Source of the DNA: Chrysomallon squamiferum
Lineage: Eukaryota; Mollusca; Gastropoda; Neomphalida; Peltospiridae
Direction: 5' to 3'
Assembly: GCA_012295275.1 (NCBI GenBank)
Contig: CM022667.1
Coordinates: forward strand, 4,142,001-4,204,000
Length of the DNA: 62,000 nt
Position numbers and translations under genes: made by a program. The notes below the pieces were generated by a model. That model had not been told where the DNA came from, ran no database searches, and saw only the letters and a list, made by a program, of their open reading frames with translations. Positions 47,362 through 60,697 of this stretch are shown here, in pieces. The first letter of the stretch is position 1. Every line of letters starts with the position of its first letter.

Positions 47362-48947
47362 TATTAAAAACACACCTCAAAACTAGATTACTCTCTGTCT
47401 GAGCACAGCATTTAACAGACAAGAAGTTTAAAAAAGAAGTTGGTGTATTTTTACCTTCAGGGGGTAATGAATCTACAAGTCCATCAGGAACATGATCAGT
47501 TTCCCTGGCAACTGTTAACATGTGCAGTCTCTCTGTGAGTTTGTCCATCTTGTGGACCATTGAACATTTTGTTGCTTTGGATGCTTGATCTTCGTGAGTG
47601 GAGTAAAAGTCAACCTCAGCTCCTGGCTCCTCAGTTCCGGAGTCCTCAGAATCAGCTTTCTGTAACAGAACAAAAAAACAAAAACAAAATACCACACGTG
47701 TCAACAATTCCAGAAGCAAACACTGAACTACTATATTAACTTATTTTATATACAATGAATTAATTAATTAATTTATTTATTAGCTGTTTTTTTCTTGTGG
47801 TTAACTGATTTCAAATATACTCACGTAAACATCACCAGTACGTGCACAGGAAAAAATCTAATGGTGTTCCTCTTTTCACAGTGTTTCAGTTAACAATTAT
47901 TTATTTATTTATTTTATTAATTCCACTTAATACTATGAATATTTATTTACTTAATTATTAACTGTACCTAATGCTGCAAATGCAAATAACTTTGAAGGAA
48001 AGAAATACATTAAAATCATATATATTTTCCAAAGGATTAATCTGCACTGTATCTTAATGTTATGGAAATGTTATAATATTTGAATTAAAAAAATCATCAA
48101 TACTTTTTTGAATGAGAGAATAAAAATAAACAAAATATTCCATTCTTCAGACCATCTTGTTTGACAGGGAAATAATATTTGATGTTTTGCTTATGCGGTT
48201 AAAGGAGGTCATTGTGTATATGTTTGTTTGTGTGTGTGTGCGTGCGTGTGTGACAGTAATGTAAATCTGAATTACACTTTAAATGTTTTTGACTTACCTC
48301 AGTGTAAACATCAGCTTCTCCATCCTCTTTGTCTACATCCATGGAAAAGAGAAAAAGGTGGCATGTATTGCAGACAGGTTCACCAAAATTTGCACCGTAG
48401 AACCCAGAACACATCATACAACAGTCAAACTGAAAAGAAAGACATTCTTTTTCAATTAATCTATTCAGTTAGTTACTCTTTTTTCCCTCTCCCTCCTTGA
48501 GTAGTTAGTTTTTGTTCTAATAACAGTATTTTGTGACAGGTAAAACAAATAAGGATATAAAATTATAATTTGAATATAATATGTTAATTTATATTAATTT
48601 TAGAAATGCTATCTTTTCTGCTCCTGCAAATCGTTATTCAGTTTCTAAAGCCTGGACAGTAAACTAAGACATTTGTTACACTATTACTGGTGTTACTGTT
48701 ATTCTAACTTATTCAATTATTGTTAATATTTATATTACCCAAATTTAAATGTCTTGACTTCTGTCGTTCACAAGCAACAGAGTTCAGATGTCCAGCTCTT
48801 TTTAACAAAATGCAAACAAAAAAAAATAATTTAGTATTTAAATTCAAATAAAACAAATAAATGGTAAATCTAAAATACTACCTGTTTCTGAAGAAATTGT
48901 TTTATTTCATCGTAGATATTATTATCTGGCTTATTTCCGGAAGCCAT
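45059..48947 (-). CDS. CxxC / F-box / E2-fold (UBC) fusion lacking the catalytic Cys
   Basis: I know no named human counterpart. Exons: 48947-48882, 48429-48298, 47659-47455, 47184-46995, 46682-46634, 45846-45644, 45368-45059; 384 aa, ending at TAA. Domains in order: a cysteine knuckle (C26-M-M-C29 and C42-N-T-C45, 12 residues apart); an acidic linker; an F-box-like segment at about 130-180 (LPPEG, FKHLDD, CTRWRQILD, W), which would bind Skp1; a CRYC motif (204-207); and a UBE2D-like E2 fold at about 222-372 (SDPPEG, HWQASITGPQGSPYEGG, YPMRPPKVRF, HPN 298-300, LALTISKVLVSI, ARLWTWKYAM). Where active E2s have GxICLDIL, this protein has GDVGLDSI: Gly308 replaces the active-site Cys. New cysteines (338, 341, 345) follow in DPYCAVCMEPC. 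Inference: a non-catalytic, UEV-like ubiquitin-binding or substrate-adaptor protein in an SCF complex. It lies head-to-head with INTS8. Confidence 0.85.
45489..45532. repeat. (CA)n microsatellite in F-box-E2 intron 6
   Basis: Perfect CA run about 120 bp upstream of the last exon on the minus strand. Confidence 0.9.
47221..47277. repeat. Near-perfect 25-bp inverted repeat in F-box-E2 intron 3
   Basis: Arm 47221-47245 is the complement of 47253-47277 at all but one position, with a 7-base loop. In a plus-strand RNA the odd pair is a G-U wobble; in the gene's own (minus) RNA it is an A-C mismatch. It is followed at once by a (GT)n array. Confidence 0.85.
47296..47361. repeat. (GT)n microsatellite in F-box-E2 intron 3
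   Basis: GT run with one TATG interruption, adjoining the hairpin at 47221-47277. Confidence 0.92.
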
Positions 48948-49280
48948 TCTTATTGTTTTGTTGTAATTTCCTACTGTAAGAAAAACATCAGATTTTCCCC
49001 TCACATGTTCGCCTGAAAAAAGCCTTCACCGGAATAGTAGTAGTAGTAGTAGAAGAAGAAGAAGAAGAAAAAATTTGTAAAGAGAAAAATTAAATATTGT
49101 TCAGAGTGAGACTATAGTTAAATATACATGTATTCTTCCTCCGTTGGATATTAGAATAAATGCATTATTTCATACATATAATGATATATAACTATTATAT
49201 ACACACACAGTGACACACCTATATCATGTATATGCACACAGACCCTAAACTGGCTTAATTTTACATTTTCGTCGTCGTCG

Positions 49281-49311
<31 letters not shown>

Positions 49312-49420
49312 TATTATTATTATTATTATTATTGCATGATATGTAAATACTTGGGACAATGGCAGAAATATTAATATCTTCTCATTTGTTCTTCATTTTT
49401 TCTTCTAATTAAGTATAAAA

Positions 49421-49486
<66 letters not shown>

Positions 49487-49732
49487 CACTAACCACTAAG
49501 GGAAAGTGCATTAATCTTTCTTTAAATGATGCTTCGAAAGAGCAGAGAGAAAAATACTATCGGACAAAACGATATGGTTTCTGTTTGTTGTGGTACCGGT
49601 GGACCCAGGAGAAAGCGATTAACACGAAATATAGAATGTTTGATTAAGATATGTGACTACAACATATGCTCAACGAAGCTATTCGTTAAATGATTCAACC
49701 TGTAATATCTCTGTAATCATCTGAAAAAGGAT
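48948..49732. promoter_or_regulatory. Head-to-head promoter region of the F-box-E2 gene and INTS8
   Basis: Start codons are only 785 bp apart on opposite strands. A minus-strand acceptor (TTACAG|TAGGAAATT, about 48976) suggests a leader intron for the F-box-E2 gene. ACCGGAA at about 49028-49034 is ETS-like. A TCG/TCA/TTA triplet array (49270-49334) and an AAT array (49424-49484) sit between the genes. Confidence 0.5.
49269..49484. repeat. TCG-TCA-TTA and AAT triplet arrays
   Basis: A run of TCG, then ATC, then ATT triplets to 49334, and about 20 AAT units at 49424-49484. Confidence 0.88.
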
Positions 49733-51582
49733 ATGACAGACGTACAAGTTCCTCGGTGCGGAGTTGGACCAGGTCCCGTAACTCTTCCAGCAATTGCTTG
49801 GTATGAATTTATTCTAAACGACAAATTATTGGAGGAACATCTTAATAAAGATAATCCAGGTGAGGCAAAATATAATTAAGCATGTACTGCAGATCTGTAA
49901 TTTTGATTAATACAATTATTTTGAGTTGTTAAGGACATTGGTACTGAATGATCACCAGACTGAGTGGCAGAGCCAGAGGTACACTAACAAGTAACATTAC
50001 CAGTGACTACAGTAATACTAATACTAGTAATAATAATACTAATAGTAATAATACTATACATTTTTATAATAATATAAATTATAATACTAGACTACTTGTA
50101 CTATTCGTACCGTATTTGTCGTGTTCACTATCCTGATAGTTCCCCTACCATGCTAAAGAGGGATTTGTTTGATGTAGTTATGTGGAAAAGTGTGGCTTAA
50201 TTAGTTAATATCGTGGTGGACAATTTACAAACCATTTTTTATTTCTTAAATTATATTAAAAGAAAATTAATAGATAATCTTGAATTTTACTCATTTTACT
50301 CAGTATTTTGCTCCAATTTTTATTTATTCAAAAAAAAAAAAAAAATAATAAATCTTATTATTTATTTATATATTAAAAATATTATTATTTTTATATATAT
50401 TTTTTCTGAAGATATAAAAAAGACATATAAAATTGTTTAACTTTAAGCTTTATTTAAATTAACTAATCAACCAATTGTTTCTTTCTTTTCCATACTATCA
50501 AAACTGCACTTTGTTTGCCTGAGATCATTGAAAATGTACCTTTTTATGAGAAAGCCTAAAAAAAATTTTAAAACATTTATCAAACGTAATAATCCATGTA
50601 AAAAACCACAGAGGTTTCTGCTTGCTTACTTTCATTTAAAAACTTGGATTTGCTGATGGCCATAACAAATTTTGACAAGTGAGTATATAATTTTAGATAA
50701 CTTTTTTTTACATCATAGAAAATACAGAGAAAATATCTGCTAGAAAGTGATATAGCTCAACCGCAAACAAATTTATTATTACTGAGTTGATGAGTGGTTT
50801 TGTTTGATTATAGGTGCTTCCATGTTTTGATGATGTCATGGAAATGGCACCTGGTTATTGAATGAGAGGTGACATCACAATTAAGGGGGAAAGAAAAAAA
50901 AAAAGAGATGAAAAAAATGAATTGTCACTTATCATTTTGTATCCATACTCTGCATGGATCATTGTTGGATATTGCTTTGTCCGGAAAATGAATATCAGAC
51001 AGTTGAATAAAAAAAAAAAAGCCTGTTTTGAGGATTTTAATTTAATTTTGAATCTATTTATATATATATTCTATTTTAAATTGTCTTACAGATCCAAGTC
51101 CAGTGGATTTAATAATCCAGTTTCTGCAGCAGGCAGATGTAGAATTGACTAATGCTGCTCTCAACAAAGAACAACAACAACAACAAAGGGCAGTAACGCC
51201 ACAGCCTCTAATCTCTGACACCAAGATTGATGCTAATGGTAAAAAATCTTTAATTTTAACCACAAAATTATAAACATTATAAAATAGGTAAATATTACAT
51301 TGAAAATTAACTGTAAAAAAAAAAAAAAAAAAAAAAAATTACTTTTATGGTTTAAAATTTAATTTATAATAGAATAAACCAAAGATAATTCTATTGTATA
51401 TAAATATAAATTATAAATTGGAGGTTATCAGTTTAATATTATAACAAATAATAAAACACTTTACTCAGATTTGTAAATTAATTTTTGACTCTATTAGATT
51501 GTTAAATGATGTTTGTACAGTTTGGCAAGTGTCAGACTATATATTAAAAAGTATGAATGTTCCTGATTTTTTTATTAACAGT

Positions 51583-51614
<32 letters not shown>

Positions 51615-54600
51615 TAAGGAAAGATTTTAGAAGAAAATAAGAAGGTGAAAGCTCTTAGACTGTTGGCTATGAAGGTTGCTGCTCATTTAAAATGGAATAT
51701 GAATCTGTTAGAAAAAGGGTGAGTTTTTATACTTTAACTGAAATTAATAGAATCAAGAAATTAATTTTAATCTTAGTTATTTTTTTGTGGTGTACAAAAA
51801 AACCTCAAAAGAATATTTAATTATGTCCCCAGTTAAGATTTAACTGAGTTTTACAGATTAGACAAGAATTTATTTTCCTTTCAAGTAATATTTTATTTTT
51901 AGTTATGCACAGAGTAATATCTTACCATGGTTATGCAATAAAATAATTAAATGTTTTGTGCTGATATACTGATACAGTCATATTTTGTTTCAGTTATGTT
52001 TGTTTATTTTAGTTACATACTGAATAGTATTTCCTTTCAGTTATATGTAAAGTAATATCTCAGTTAAATATAGTATTATTTTTCTTACATTTAGTGTGAT
52101 ATTTTAAATAAAACTTTAATGTTTTTGTTTTGTCTTGAGTAATATTTTAACTATATTTAAGGGTAATATTTTTATTACATCTGGAATAATATTTTTAGTT
52201 TGCAGTAATGTTATATTTTTGTTACATCTGGAGTAATATTCTTATTTTGATGTAATATACTATTTTTGTTACATCTGGAGTATTATTTTTATTTTGATGT
52301 AATATAATATTTTGGAGTAATATTTGCTGTGTTTGATTAGAAATTTTCAGAGCAGTCGACAAAATGGCATACACAGACACATTGTGTAAGATCCTTAAGA
52401 ACACAGTGAAATTCTCACAAAACCTTTTCTTGTTTATTACTCTTGTTTTATGTGACAAACAATAACAACAAAAACAAACAAACAAATAAACAAACAATAA
52501 CAACAAACAAACAAACAAAAGAAACCACTGTTGTATATAAAAGGTTTTGGGTTTTTTCCTTATGTATGCACAGGTTTATTTTTTAAAAGTTCAAAACCAC
52601 CACCACCATTGTTTTAAGAAAGAAAAAAGAATAACCAAAGCAGTAATAGAACTATATTACTAACTAATTACATGTTTTTGAATGTTTCATTTCAGTTAAT
52701 TAATATGTTTCTTTTTTTCACTTACATTTTAAGTATAATAAATTTGTACTGGATTTTATCAAATTTACCAGATGCACAAAATCTAATAACCCTGCATGAT
52801 TTCTCAACAATTTGTAAATTCATGCCTAAAATACATAATGTATAAAACATTCTAAACATGCATGATTGAGATATTAAATACAAACTTTTTTTCATGACTG
52901 AATTAATAAAACAATTTATGACTTATAAGATATTAGATACAAACTTTATTTCATGACTGAGATATTAAATACAAACATATTTTATAACTAAATTACTAAA
53001 ACAAACTTCATTTATGACTTATAAGATATTAGATACAAACTTTATTTCATGACTGAGATATTAAATACAAACATATTTTATAACTAAATTACTAAAACAA
53101 ACTTCATTTATGACTTATAAGATATTAGATACAAACTTTATTTCATGACTGAGGCATTTAATAAAATTTTTATTTCATGACTGATGTTAAATACAAACTT
53201 TATTTCATAATTCTTTATTTAAAAACAAACTTTATTTCATGAGTGTTTATTTAAATATTTGTTGATTCTGAAATTTTTTAACAACTATTAAATACAAACT
53301 TTATTACATGTGCTGGGCATTTTAAATACAAAACTTAATTTGAATATAAACTTTATTTTGTGAGTGAGATCAAATGCAAACTTTATTTGTAATATTAACA
53401 TATTATTATTCATTAAATTCAAACTTTATTTCATCACAGGTATATAAAAACACAAACTGTGTCTTAAACTATTTCATGAATGAGGTTAAATACAAACTTT
53501 ATTAAACATCTGTGAGTCACAAACTTTATTTCATGACTAAAATATTAAAAAACAAACTTTATTTCATGACTGTGATGTATGAACTACATACTTTTATTTA
53601 TAATTTGTTAATAAATGAGTATGAAATGTTAAACACTAGCTACTTCATGAATGAGGTGTTACATAAACACTTTATTACATGTCTGTGAGATATAAATTTT
53701 TATTTCATGACTAAAATATTAAACTACAAACTTTATTTCATGACTGTGATATATTAATTACATACTATAATTTATTAATAAATGAGTATGAGGTGTTAAA
53801 TGCCAGCTATTTCATGAATGAGGTGTCACATAAACTCTTTATTACATGTCTTTGTTTCACTGAAACATCAGGGTGCCTCTTCCCGTGTCTCAGACGCTGT
53901 TAGTCGAATTACTCCGCATGTCAATGGGAGACTCCATTGTTCGAGCCAAGGACCCTGAGCTTGATATATCCACACTGTCAGACAAAGCCGCATTTGCCGT
54001 TCATCTTTATCACAGATGGTGAGTTTTAGTCTCCTGTATGTAACTCATAATTTCCCATTCTGACCAGTGCCTCCTATCTGATCAGTCAAAGTTACCGATG
54101 TTCACTCCTGTTTATGGGATGGCGATTTTAAAAGACGTCTTGTTGCTAGAAAAAAGTTGCTTGTAAAGTGTCAGCTGCAACTGCAGGTTTCTTCTCTTGT
54201 ATTAATGTCATTATTAGAAATAAATTATAAACCAGTAACAGATAATATTTAAAGAAACTTGTCATGATTTTAAATATTTATTCATTCTTTAAAAATGTGT
54301 TTGCGTTTATATGATTCAAATTAACAAATAAAAATAATCTTTAATGAAATCTCAATATATTAAAAAGTGAAAAAAAGCAAGAAAAAAACATGTATAATTT
54401 GTACATTACTAGTTTTGTCTATTTTATTTTGTTATTTTCAAGATGTAAAATATCTCTGTATTTTATGTAATGTTCAGCATTAATTGAAATACTTCTGTAA
54501 TAGCTAACACTCCAGAAACAAATAAAACTACAACTTAGAAGTACAACACATGCTTATACTTAATATTTTAAATTATTTCAATAATTAATTTTTCTTTACA

Positions 54601-56271
54601 TTTCAGATTATTGATCTTGTTAATAATATTCATTGGTTTAAAGTACATCTCTGGTTAGATTTACAGATGAAAATATATCTTAATATAAATAACATTATGT
54701 TGTTTTATATGTTACTGGTGCACAGTCATTTCTGATAATAAAGTAGGACAATAACATAATTAATATTTAAGTACAGCTATTTATATATATACACACACAT
54801 AATATATATGAATGAAAGTAATAGTTCCTCTCAGGTTTGATTTCCCATATAATTGATTTGTTTTCCCATGTGATTAATGTAATTTCCCACATGACTGAAG
54901 TAATTTCCCATTTCAGGTGTTTACATTCCGTTGTCAAGGACAGTTTTCCAAGTCGACCACCAAGACAAGTTTTCTTTCCAATGTAAGTGTTTTTTTAAAT
55001 TAATTATTAATAATAAACATCATTAATACTTAGTTCTTTCACTCTCTGTCTTAATGTTTTGTTTTATGCTGACAAATTAGATATTTATTCAGATTACAGA
55101 GATGTGGAAAAAAAAAAAAGAAAAAAAAAACAATTTTTCAAAGTGGTTACTTTAGTTTTGGCACACTTTTTAGTTTACATGATTTTATTTTATTTTAATT
55201 TAATTTTTTTTTACAGTTTTTATTTTTTATTTTGTTATTTTTTTTAAATTTAATTATTTATTTTTTTAAATTTAATTATTTATTATTTTAAATTTAATTA
55301 TTTATTATTTTTAATTTAATTTATTATTTTAATTTAATTTAATATTTTAAATTTAATTTATCATTATTTTAAAATTAATTTATAACAATTTTGTATTTCT
55401 TTTTAATTATTGTTATTTTTTTTTTGTTACAAATACTGATGACCAACCTTTGTTAACTATAAGTAAAAGTAAAAAAGCACACAAACTGTTCATTTCAGAC
55501 CAGGTCAGGTTGACCCTGCAATGGCTATGGTTGCAGCTACAGAAGCTATTTGCAATGGGGTAAAGTATATTTTAAAAAATATTGTAGAAAACACAATAAA
55601 AATATTTGTGTTTTTTTGTCTCCACGTTTTCCCTCCTCTCATTTAGTCATCAGTTTCAGCTTGTCCTCTTTCCCTTGCTTATTGCCTCTATATATAACTT
55701 GTTTTCTTCATTTTCTCAATATATCACTCCTTATACTTCCTCCTCTTCTGTTTCACACACACATGCACACATACACACAGACATACATACAGTGATAAAC
55801 ATACATACCCACACACACACCAAACACATACCAATAATCACAGACAATATATATACACACAAAATACACACACCTACACACACCTGCGTAACAGACTACA
55901 TGTACACACAAAGGCATAGATATATATACACATACATGCACTGATATACACACATACATACACACCCACCCCCCAAATATACAAACACACAAATACATGC
56001 AAGCCCATTCATTTCTATCATTATAATTTTGTTGTTGTTGTTGTTTCAGTTAAGAGATGAACTGTCCGCATCCATCACAATATTAAAACATTTCATTGAC
56101 ACGAGGAGTCAGCTACACATGCCCACATCCCAGTGTTTTTCTGTTCCCAGTGAAAACTCAGCCATTCAGTATAACTGGGAGAACTCAGTCAGTGTGCCTA
56201 GAGATGAAGTCATTGCTCAAGTAATGTTGTTGTTATTGATGAATATATTCACAGAGAGAGAGAGAGAGAGA

Positions 56272-56348
<77 letters not shown>

Positions 56349-59300
56349 TGACATCAAAAGTGATATATGTTGCCGTAATTATTAAAGAAAAAGATTGACA
56401 GATTATTGATTTAAAAAAACCAAACAATTTTCTAATATTTCTGAACTGTGTGATTATTTTCTTAATTTTATTTGCATTAATATTCATTATGCACATTTTT
56501 TCTCTTAACAGATAACGTATGATCTTGGTTGTATTTTCTTTCACAAATCTGATTACAAACAAGCATATGAATTCTTCAAGAGATCAAAAGAAGTCCTTGA
56601 TCAGGTATCGATTACATTTTTGTCATCAAATGAATATAATACATCAGTAATTATTATAAATACAATGTGAGAAAAATGTTTTTGGTAGACACTCTGGTGT
56701 ACTGCTGTTTAACATATACAAAACTGTAATGTTTTAGCTGGACAAACCAGTGTACTGCTGTTTAACAAATACAAAACTGTTTTAGTTGGACAAACCGGTG
56801 TACTGCTGTTTAACATATACTGTAATGTTTTAGTTGGACAAACCGGTATACTGCTGTTTAACATATACTGTAATGTTTTAGTTGGACAAACCGGTGTACT
56901 GCTGTTTAACATATACAAAACAGTTTTAGTTGGACAAACCGGTGTACTGCTGTTTAACATATACTGTAATGTTTTTGTTTTAACATACAAAACTGACAAA
57001 CCAGTACTGCTGTTTAACATATACTGTAATGTTTTAGTTGGACAAACTGTACTGCTGTTTAACATATACTGTAAACTGTTTTTAGTTGGACAAACCGTAA
57101 TGTTTTTAACATATACTGTAATGTTTTAGTTGGACAAACCGGTGTACTGCTGTTTAACATATACTGAAACTGTTTTAGTTGGACAAACCGGTGTACTGCT
57201 GTTTAACAAACTGTAATGTTTTAGCTGGACAAACCAGTGTACTGCTGTTTAACAAATACAAAACTGTTTTAGTTGGACAAACCGGTGTACTGCTGTTTTA
57301 GTTGGACAAACCGGTGTTTAAAACATATACTGTGTTTAATGTTTTTTAGTTGGACAAACCGGTACTGCTGTTTAACATATACTGTAATGTACTGCTGTTT
57401 AACATATACTGTAATGTTTTAGTTGGACAAACCAGTGTACTGCTGTTTAACATATACAAAACTGTTTTAGTTGGACAAACCGTACTGTGTTTTACATGCA
57501 AACCGGTGTTTTTTAACATTTAACATATACTGTAATGTTTTAGTTGGACAAACCGGTGTACTGCTGTTTAACATATACTGTAATGTTTTAGTTAGACAAA
57601 CCGGTGTACTGCTGTTTAACATATACAAAACTGTTTTAGTTGGACAAACCGGTGTACTGCTGTTTAACATATACTGTAATGTTTTAGTTGGACAAACCGT
57701 TTAACATATACAAAACTGTTTTAGTTGGACAAACCGCTGTTTAACATATACTGTAATGTTTTAGTTGGACAAACCGGTGTACTTTTTACAAAACTGTTTT
57801 AGTTGGACAAACCGGTGTACTGCTGTTTAACATATACTGTAATGTTTTAGTTGGACAAACCGGTGTACTGCTGTTTAACATATACTGTAATGTTTTAGTT
57901 GGACAAACTGGTGTACTTCTGTTTAACATATACAAAACTGTTTTAGTTGGACAAACCGGTGTACTGCTGTTTAACATATACAAAAATGTTTTTTTTGTTA
58001 GACAAACCGTGTGTTTTTGTTGGACTGCTGTTTAACATATACTGTAATGTTTTAGTTGGACAAACCGGTGTACTGCTGTTTAATATATACAAAACTGTTT
58101 TAGTTAGACAAACCTGTGTACTGCTGTTTAACATATACTGTAATGTTTTAGTTGGAGAAATCGGTGTACTGCTGTTTAACATATACTGTAATGTTTTTGT
58201 TGGACAAACCGGTGTACTTCTGTTTAACATATACTGTAATGTTTTAGTTGGACAAACCGGTGTACTGCTGTTTAACATATACTGTACTGTTTTAGTTGGA
58301 CAAACCGGTGTACTGCTGTTTAACATATACTGTAATGTTTTAGTTGGACAAACCGGTGTACTGCTGTTTAACATATACATAACTGTTTTAGTTGGACAAA
58401 CCGGTGTACTGCTGTTTAACATATACAAAACTGTTTTAGTTGGACAAACCGGTGTACTGCTGTTTAACATATACAAAACAGTTTTAGTTGGACAAACCGG
58501 TGTACTGCTGTTTAACATATACAAAACTGTTTTAGTTGGACAAACCGGTGTACTGCTGTTTAACATATACTGTAATGTTTTAGTTGGACAAACCGGTGTA
58601 CTGCTGTTTAACATATACTGTACTGTTTTAGTTGGACAAACCGGTGTACTGCTGTGTGAATGCGGCCAGGCTGAAGGGGTACATTGTGAGCTGCACAAGT
58701 CTGTTGGGAGTTGTACAGCAAGCGACACTCAGTCTGTACGAACGTGCGGAAATGTCAAGAAGAAATCATTTTCAAGTGAGTTTTGGTGACGTTAGATGTT
58801 TAGATTTTAGTGAAATTTCTGCATCATGTTAACAGTGGATCTGAGATAAGATTCGAAAATGGTGTAAATTTGGCTTCTAAAATGTTTTATTTTGATAAAT
58901 TGTTAATAACTTTTTATTCATTGACTTGTACGTGTGTGTATGTGTGTCTGTGTGTGTGTGTGTTTATGTTATAAATATTTTTATTTTGATAAATTGTTGA
59001 TAACAGTTAATTTATTGATTTGTATGTGTTTGTGTGTGTGTGTGTGTGTGTATGTTTGTGTGTATTTATGTTATAAATATTTTTATTTGGATAAATTGTT
59101 AATAACGGTTAATTCATTGACTGGACATATGTCTTTGTATATATTTATGTTATTAATATTTATTTTGTTTTTATTTAGGGTCTTGTAGACGTTTTTCTGG
59201 AGGATAATCTCAAACATGAACTGAGCATGGTGTACAGACTGAATGTAGAAAATGAACTGTCACACAGTGCCAGAAGGTATCAACTGTCAAAAAGTGTCAG

Positions 59301-59881
59301 AAGGTTTATTTACCTGTTTTTAAAATAAACAGAAATCAATTGATTATTTTTCCATTTGATCTAAAATTAATATAAATGGGATCCCAACCAACTCTAAATA
59401 TTAGCCCAATTGGATCAGTTTTGTAATTTTTATTTTGACCTAAAATTTAACCACCAACCTTAGAACCCTTATCAGTTGAGGCCAATGTTTTTGTTGAAAA
59501 GGCAACATGACAAGAATTCCAAATATGTATGTTCAGTTTATATATATATTATTCCTTTGATTATGTTGTTATGATTAATATACAAATATTACTGGGTAAA
59601 AAAGAAAAATGTCTTTTTCTTTTTTTTTTTCCTAGTTTATCTCGAGTGTACACTGAGGTTGTGATCTGTAATGTGGTTCGAGGTGTGCTGGAGGGAAAGG
59701 CTCTTGTTTCTCCCATTCTAGACATACTCGAGAAAGCTGACTCGGATGTTGTGTTATTTATTGTCAGGGTAAGTCTTTCTTTTTTCACACAAAGACTCAA
59801 ACACAGATACACACGTGTGCAAGTGTGTGCTGTGTACATTTATTTATTTAATTTATTGTTCATTAATAACTGACTTGGTTT

Positions 59882-59917
<36 letters not shown>

Positions 59918-60089
59918 TTAACTGTTTATTAACTTACTGACTGACTTGTTTGTTTTCAGGTTATATCTGATGTCATGAAAGGTGCGTCTTTTAATCAGAG
60001 GCCAAATCTGAAGTGTTTCATTTGGTGAGTAAATGTTTAACATGTTTAAAAAATATAGTTATTAATAGTATGATTACCACTACTACTGA

Positions 60090-60127
<38 letters not shown>

Positions 60128-60659
60128 TTACTACTACTACTACTACTACTACTATTATTATTATTATCATCATCACTACTTGCTACTACTACTGCTGCTA
60201 CTACTAATATTACTGCTACTAATATTACTGCTACTATTATTACTATTACTATTATTACTACTACTACTACTACTACTAGTACTAGTATTATTTATTTTAT
60301 TTATTTATTTATTTATTTTTTTTCTTATTTATTTATTTATTTATTTCTTAATTAAAGGCACCTGGTGGAACTGTCACCTACAGAAAGTGGTTTAACGAAT
60401 GCTGTACTGAAAAGTGATCTTGCTGCTCACTTTGACCAGGATGAGAGAAGTGAGATGGTTTTGGGGGACGAAGGAGATGAAATGTACCTGGAGGATTTTG
60501 AAATGGACGATACTACCTGTACCACAATGACCTCAATGTCATCTCAAAGAGGTAAGTGGGTTTTTTCCCATTCTAACCACAGATTTCCATTTTGTTAATC
60601 ACAGTCTGTGCTTATAACTGCCAATATTATTATTATTATTGTTATTGTTATTGTTATTG

Positions 60660-60697
<38 letters not shown>

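Noticed and set aside
56685-58631. CRISPR-like direct repeats
   Set aside because: The units are contiguous with no unique spacers, in an animal intron, and derive from the adjacent exon.
57943-58728. Long minus-strand frame (261 codons) with a 16-residue repeat, and the 280-codon plus-strand partner
   Set aside because: Both follow from a 48-bp unit divisible by three. They have no start context, no homology and lie over the INTS8 intron 8 array and exon 9.
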